From the NCBI GenBank assembly GCA_903825615.1, contig CAIKBK010000009.1, positions 1-8,908 on the forward strand: a stretch of DNA of 8,908 bases. Direction: 5' to 3'. The notes under the pieces were generated by a model. That model saw nothing but the letters and a program-made list of their open reading frames with translations. It made no database searches and was not told the origin of the DNA. This stretch comes from Candidatus Vogelbacteria bacterium. GTDB taxonomy: Bacteria > Patescibacteriota > Minisyncoccia > Phycocordibacterales > XYD1-FULL-46-19. The translations under genes and the position numbers were made by a program. Positions 6,442-8,908 of this stretch are shown here, piece after piece (the stretch's first letter is position 1; every line of letters starts with the position of its first letter).

Positions 6442-8160
6442 GTGAATAAAAGGAAAGGTTTTACTTTAGTTGAGTCTTTAGTAGCAACGGCCATTTTTGT
6501 CTTAATTGCCATTGGTATTTTTCAAGCTTTTATTAGTTTGAGCGGACTAGTTCAAATGTCGAGACTTAAGTCGGCGGCCGTAGCTTTGGCCAATGAGCAA
6601 TTAGAAGTGGCACGTAATTTGCCCTACTCTGATGTCGGTATTATCGATGGTTATCCAGTTGGTAAAATTCCCTATCAGAAGACCGACACGCGTAGCGGAG
6701 CAAACTTCATTGTGACAACGACAGTGCGCGATATTGACGATCCTTTTGATGGAACGATTGACGGGACACCAAATGATCTTAACCCCGCTGATTATAAGTT
6801 AGTCGCCGTTGAAATTACTTGCCCAACTTGTCGCAACTACCAGTCCGTTACTCTTACGACCCAGGTTGCCCCGAGCGGTTTAGAGACGAGCTCTGGTAAT
6901 GGCGCTTTGTTTGTTAAGGTTATTGATGCCAATGGTCAGGCGGTGATCGGGGCCAAGGTTAAAGTTACTAATGTCTTGGCCACGACCACAATGATAATTC
7001 AAGACATTACTAATAATACTGGCCTCTTGCCGTTGGTTGATCTCCCACCGGGCAATCTGGCTTATCGAATAGAAATAAGCAAGACGGGTTACTCTTCCGC
7101 TCGAAGCAATCTCAACGCCACGGTCTTGGCCGGGCAATTAACGACCCTAACCTTAACTATTGATAAGCTTAGCAATTTACAGGTTAAAACTATTGATCAG
7201 TATTGCCAATCAACTGGGCCTTTCTCTCTTCACTTGCGTGGGACTAAATATCTGGATACTGACGATACAGTTCTTCGTTATAACCACGACCTGACAGTGC
7301 CAGCTAGCGGTTTGCTTAATCTTTCTGATCTTGACTGGGATACTTATAATTTCACACCCAATGATAGTAATTGGGCGATTATTGGTTCTTTCCCGCTTCA
7401 ATCAATTTTCTTGCCACCGGGAGTTACGAGTGAAGTAAAATTACTCTTAGCGCCGACTATTGGCCGTGGCCTTCTGGTTTCGGTTAGGGATGGGGTAACG
7501 GGCCTGCCTTTATCTGCGGTGTTTATCAAGCTTGAGAAACCGGGGGAGACGGCCCAGTCACAGAGCACAAGTCACGGCTTCTTTCGGGACACTGACTGGT
7601 CTGGTGGTAACAATATCATTGATGGTGGCCTTGAGATTAATAATCCGGCTGGAGAAATTAAACTAAAAATGATATTAGGGAATTATGTCAGTAGCGGTTA
7701 TTTAATTTCTCGCGTCTTTGATGCCGGTACGGCTTCGACCACTTTTTATAATCTCATTTGGCAACCAGCTGATCAGGCGAGTTCAACCAATGTCCGTTTA
7801 CAATTAGCGACTGGTGATGATCCGGCCACGACGACTTGGAATTTTGTTGGGCCGGACGGTACAGCTAATACTTTCTATACTATCTCGGGTGATAATATTA
7901 ATACTCGCCATAATAATCAGCGCTACTTACGGTATAAAGTTTATTTGTCAACGGAGAATAATCTTTTTACTCCTAATCTTTCTGATATCGCTATCACTTA
8001 TAGTTCAGAATGTTTGCCCTTTGGCCAAGTTTTCTTTTCTGGTTTAAGTTTAGCGAATTATAATATTACGGCCCAGAAAACTGGTTATCAATCTTATACT
8101 GGTCAAGTAAATATTAGTCACGATTGGCAAACTTTAGAAATTACTTTAAATCCGCAATAA
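6442..8160 (+). CDS. Very large PilV-like minor prepilin with modular Ig-like/lectin-like extension
   Basis: The start is placed at GTG 6442, giving 572 aa. The leader MNKRKG precedes FTLVESLVATAIF, so prepilin peptidase would cut G6/F7 and the +5 glutamate is E11. The longer frame from ATG 6403 would add 13 residues ahead of the leader and overlap pilC. The hydrophobic helix spans about 7-35. A pilin-type beta region follows (about 60-145; VRDIDDPFDG, DYKLVAVEIT) with a CPTC at 127-130. Beyond it lie a carboxypeptidase-regulatory-like Ig domain (about 155-242, ISKTGY), a second diverged beta domain (about 246-338), and a third regulatory-like domain in two halves. These are 343-388 (LLVSVRDGVTGLPLS) and 527-571 (GQVFFSGLSLANYNITAQ, KTGYQSY), with a 136-residue beta-rich insert between (FVGPDGTANTFY, RYLRYKVYLST). 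Canonical PilV proteins are about 150-200 aa, so this is a pilin with an adhesin-like head. A place at the pilus tip is inferred. I recall similar C-terminal sequences in Parcubacteria, so the family may be conserved there. Confidence 0.88.
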   Translation: MNKRKGFTLVESLVATAIFVLIAIGIFQAFISLSGLVQMSRLKSAAVALANEQLEVARNLPYSDVGIIDGYPVGKIPYQKTDTRSGANFIVTTTVRDIDDPFDGTIDGTPNDLNPADYKLVAVEITCPTCRNYQSVTLTTQVAPSGLETSSGNGALFVKVIDANGQAVIGAKVKVTNVLATTTMIIQDITNNTGLLPLVDLPPGNLAYRIEISKTGYSSARSNLNATVLAGQLTTLTLTIDKLSNLQVKTIDQYCQSTGPFSLHLRGTKYLDTDDTVLRYNHDLTVPASGLLNLSDLDWDTYNFTPNDSNWAIIGSFPLQSIFLPPGVTSEVKLLLAPTIGRGLLVSVRDGVTGLPLSAVFIKLEKPGETAQSQSTSHGFFRDTDWSGGNNIIDGGLEINNPAGEIKLKMILGNYVSSGYLISRVFDAGTASTTFYNLIWQPADQASSTNVRLQLATGDDPATTTWNFVGPDGTANTFYTISGDNINTRHNNQRYLRYKVYLSTENNLFTPNLSDIAITYSSECLPFGQVFFSGLSLANYNITAQKTGYQSYTGQVNISHDWQTLEITLNPQ

Positions 8161-8777
8161 TGAATAAAGATTTAAAACAATGGGGGTTTACCTTGCTAGA
8201 AATGATAATCGTAATCAGTATTTTTACGATTTTAGGTTTGGCGATCGCTAATTTTGGCCGAGATATTTTCTGGCAAAACCTTGTTGTTTCTAAGACCTTG
8301 GTCGCGGAAAGTGAGACTAAGCTCGCTCTAGCGCGACTAGTCAGTGAATTGCGTCGAGCTCAGACAGCTTCAACGGGATCTTACCCTCTCGAGTTAGTCA
8401 GTCCGACTGAGATTACCTTTTATAGCGATATTGATAATAATGGCGCGCGCGAGAAGATGCACTATTGGCTTAATGGTCAGACTTTAAAACGGGGGATTAC
8501 GCGTCCGACTGGCCAGCCTTACACTTATGATCCGAATACTGAGGTTGTCGGTACGGCGGTGAACGATATCGCCAATGCGAGCAGTACCATTTTTAGTTAT
8601 TATAATAAGAATTATGACGGTACCGCTTCAAGTACGCCGCTTTCTTGGCCGGTAAATGTGAACGAAGTGCGTTTAATAAAAATCGAATTGTCGGTTGATG
8701 CTAACCCTAATCAGTCACCCTTACCCCTTTTCCTTAGTAGCCAGGTGATGTTGCGTAATCTAAAAGATAATCTCTAA
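8160..8777 (+). CDS. PilW/GspJ-like minor prepilin
   Basis: The start is placed at ATG 8160, overlapping the pilV stop as TAATG, giving 205 aa. The leader MNKDLKQWG precedes FTLLEMIIVISIF, so cleavage would be at G9/F10 with the +5 glutamate at E14. An upstream in-frame ATG at 8124 would add 12 residues and overlap pilV by 37 bp, which is less likely. The hydrophobic helix runs about 10-32. The extracytoplasmic part contains ITFYSDIDNNG (85-95), KRGITRPTGQPYTYD (110-124) and a closing VMLRNLKDNL, a pattern I associate with the J/W-type pseudopilins that join the priming complex of the pilus tip. It has no cysteines. It is translationally coupled to pilV by the overlap, and 25 nt separate it from the next prepilin-like gene. 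PilW against GspJ naming is a matter of convention here. Confidence 0.85.
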   Translation: MNKDLKQWGFTLLEMIIVISIFTILGLAIANFGRDIFWQNLVVSKTLVAESETKLALARLVSELRRAQTASTGSYPLELVSPTEITFYSDIDNNGAREKMHYWLNGQTLKRGITRPTGQPYTYDPNTEVVGTAVNDIANASSTIFSYYNKNYDGTASSTPLSWPVNVNEVRLIKIELSVDANPNQSPLPLFLSSQVMLRNLKDNL

Positions 8778-8802
8778 GTCTTCGATAACACTCAAGATAA
8801 AA

Positions 8803-8908
8803 ATGAAAAAGACAACAGAAAAAGGCTATTTATTAATTCAAGTGCTGGTCTTTGGAGCTATTGGGGTAATAATTATTGGAGGGCTTATTAATTGGGCCGG
8901 GACGAGTC
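8803..8908 (+). CDS. Third prepilin-like protein, 3' end beyond the window (PilX/GspK-like position)
   Basis: Only the first 35 codons are present, MKKTTEKGYLLIQVLVFGAIGVIII and onward to WAGTS. A short basic leader ends in Gly8, and a hydrophobic helix follows directly, as in prepilins. Cleavage at G8/Y9 would place Q13 at mature position 5, where most pilins have Glu. GspK/PilX-type subunits are known to vary at this position. The gene follows the PilW-like subunit by 25 nt in the same direction, as in minor pilin clusters. No Shine-Dalgarno sequence is visible before the ATG. The assignment depends on the missing remainder. Confidence 0.65.
   Translation, partial: MKKTTEKGYLLIQVLVFGAIGVIIIGGLINWAGTS

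Noticed and set aside
739..7401. Minus-strand and alternative-frame open frames of 60-86 codons
   Set aside because: All lie inside well-supported genes, lack recognisable domains and are expected as frame shadows in low-TGA/TAG sequence.
8124..8159. Upstream ATG giving a 217-aa form of the PilW-like pilin
   Set aside because: It would overlap pilV by 37 bp. ATG 8160 gives a TAATG junction and a typical leader length.

Overview
The window looks like a chromosomal segment from a Candidate Phyla Radiation bacterium (Patescibacteria, most likely a Parcubacteria-type lineage). No rRNA or other phylogenetic marker is present, so this rests on style. The evidence is the compact type IV pilus cluster, an unusually long modular minor pilin, a secreted protein with VGIG/LDV repeats and an N-terminal NTG..AQ.KDGSLGI motif, a short membrane protein with 20-residue repeats, the lack of Shine-Dalgarno sequences, and exclusive use of TAA stops. 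All genes lie on the + strand. Nothing in the sequence points to a phage, plasmid or insertion sequence.

Layout. (1) 63-386: a 107-aa protein with one membrane anchor and a tandemly repeated tail (60-bp DNA repeats). (2) 430-3339: a 969-aa secreted, probably fibrous surface protein. It carries about four degenerate modules that resemble phage tail-fibre or pilus-tip adhesin repeats, followed by a Gly/Pro linker and Cys-containing Ig-like domains. It ends at a perfect 15-bp stem intrinsic terminator (3356-3390). (3) 3456 to the window end: a type IV pilus operon. It encodes the PilB assembly ATPase, the PilC platform protein, a 572-aa PilV-like minor prepilin with a multi-domain extracellular extension, a 205-aa PilW/GspJ-like minor prepilin, and the first 35 codons of a third prepilin-like protein cut by the window edge. 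A good -10 box lies just upstream of pilB and would give an almost leaderless transcript. Junctions in the operon are tight: 12 nt, then 1 nt, then a 1-nt TAATG overlap, then 25 nt.

How they fit together. PilB hydrolyses ATP in the cytoplasm and drives PilC in the membrane to assemble pilins into a fibre. The minor prepilins probably form the priming or tip complex, and the very large PilV-like subunit would display Ig-like and lectin-like domains at the tip. The secreted repeat protein is a separate transcription unit next door. A role in surface attachment alongside the pilus is inferred from position and domain style only.

The points most worth following are the split Ig-like domain with an inserted beta-rich domain in the PilV-like pilin, the modular secreted fibre protein, the short tandem-repeat membrane protein, the loss of the zinc-binding cysteines in PilB, and the absence of Shine-Dalgarno signals. 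Two starts differ from the longest open frame: pilV is placed at GTG 6442 and pilW at ATG 8160, because both put a canonical short prepilin leader in front of the cleavage motif.
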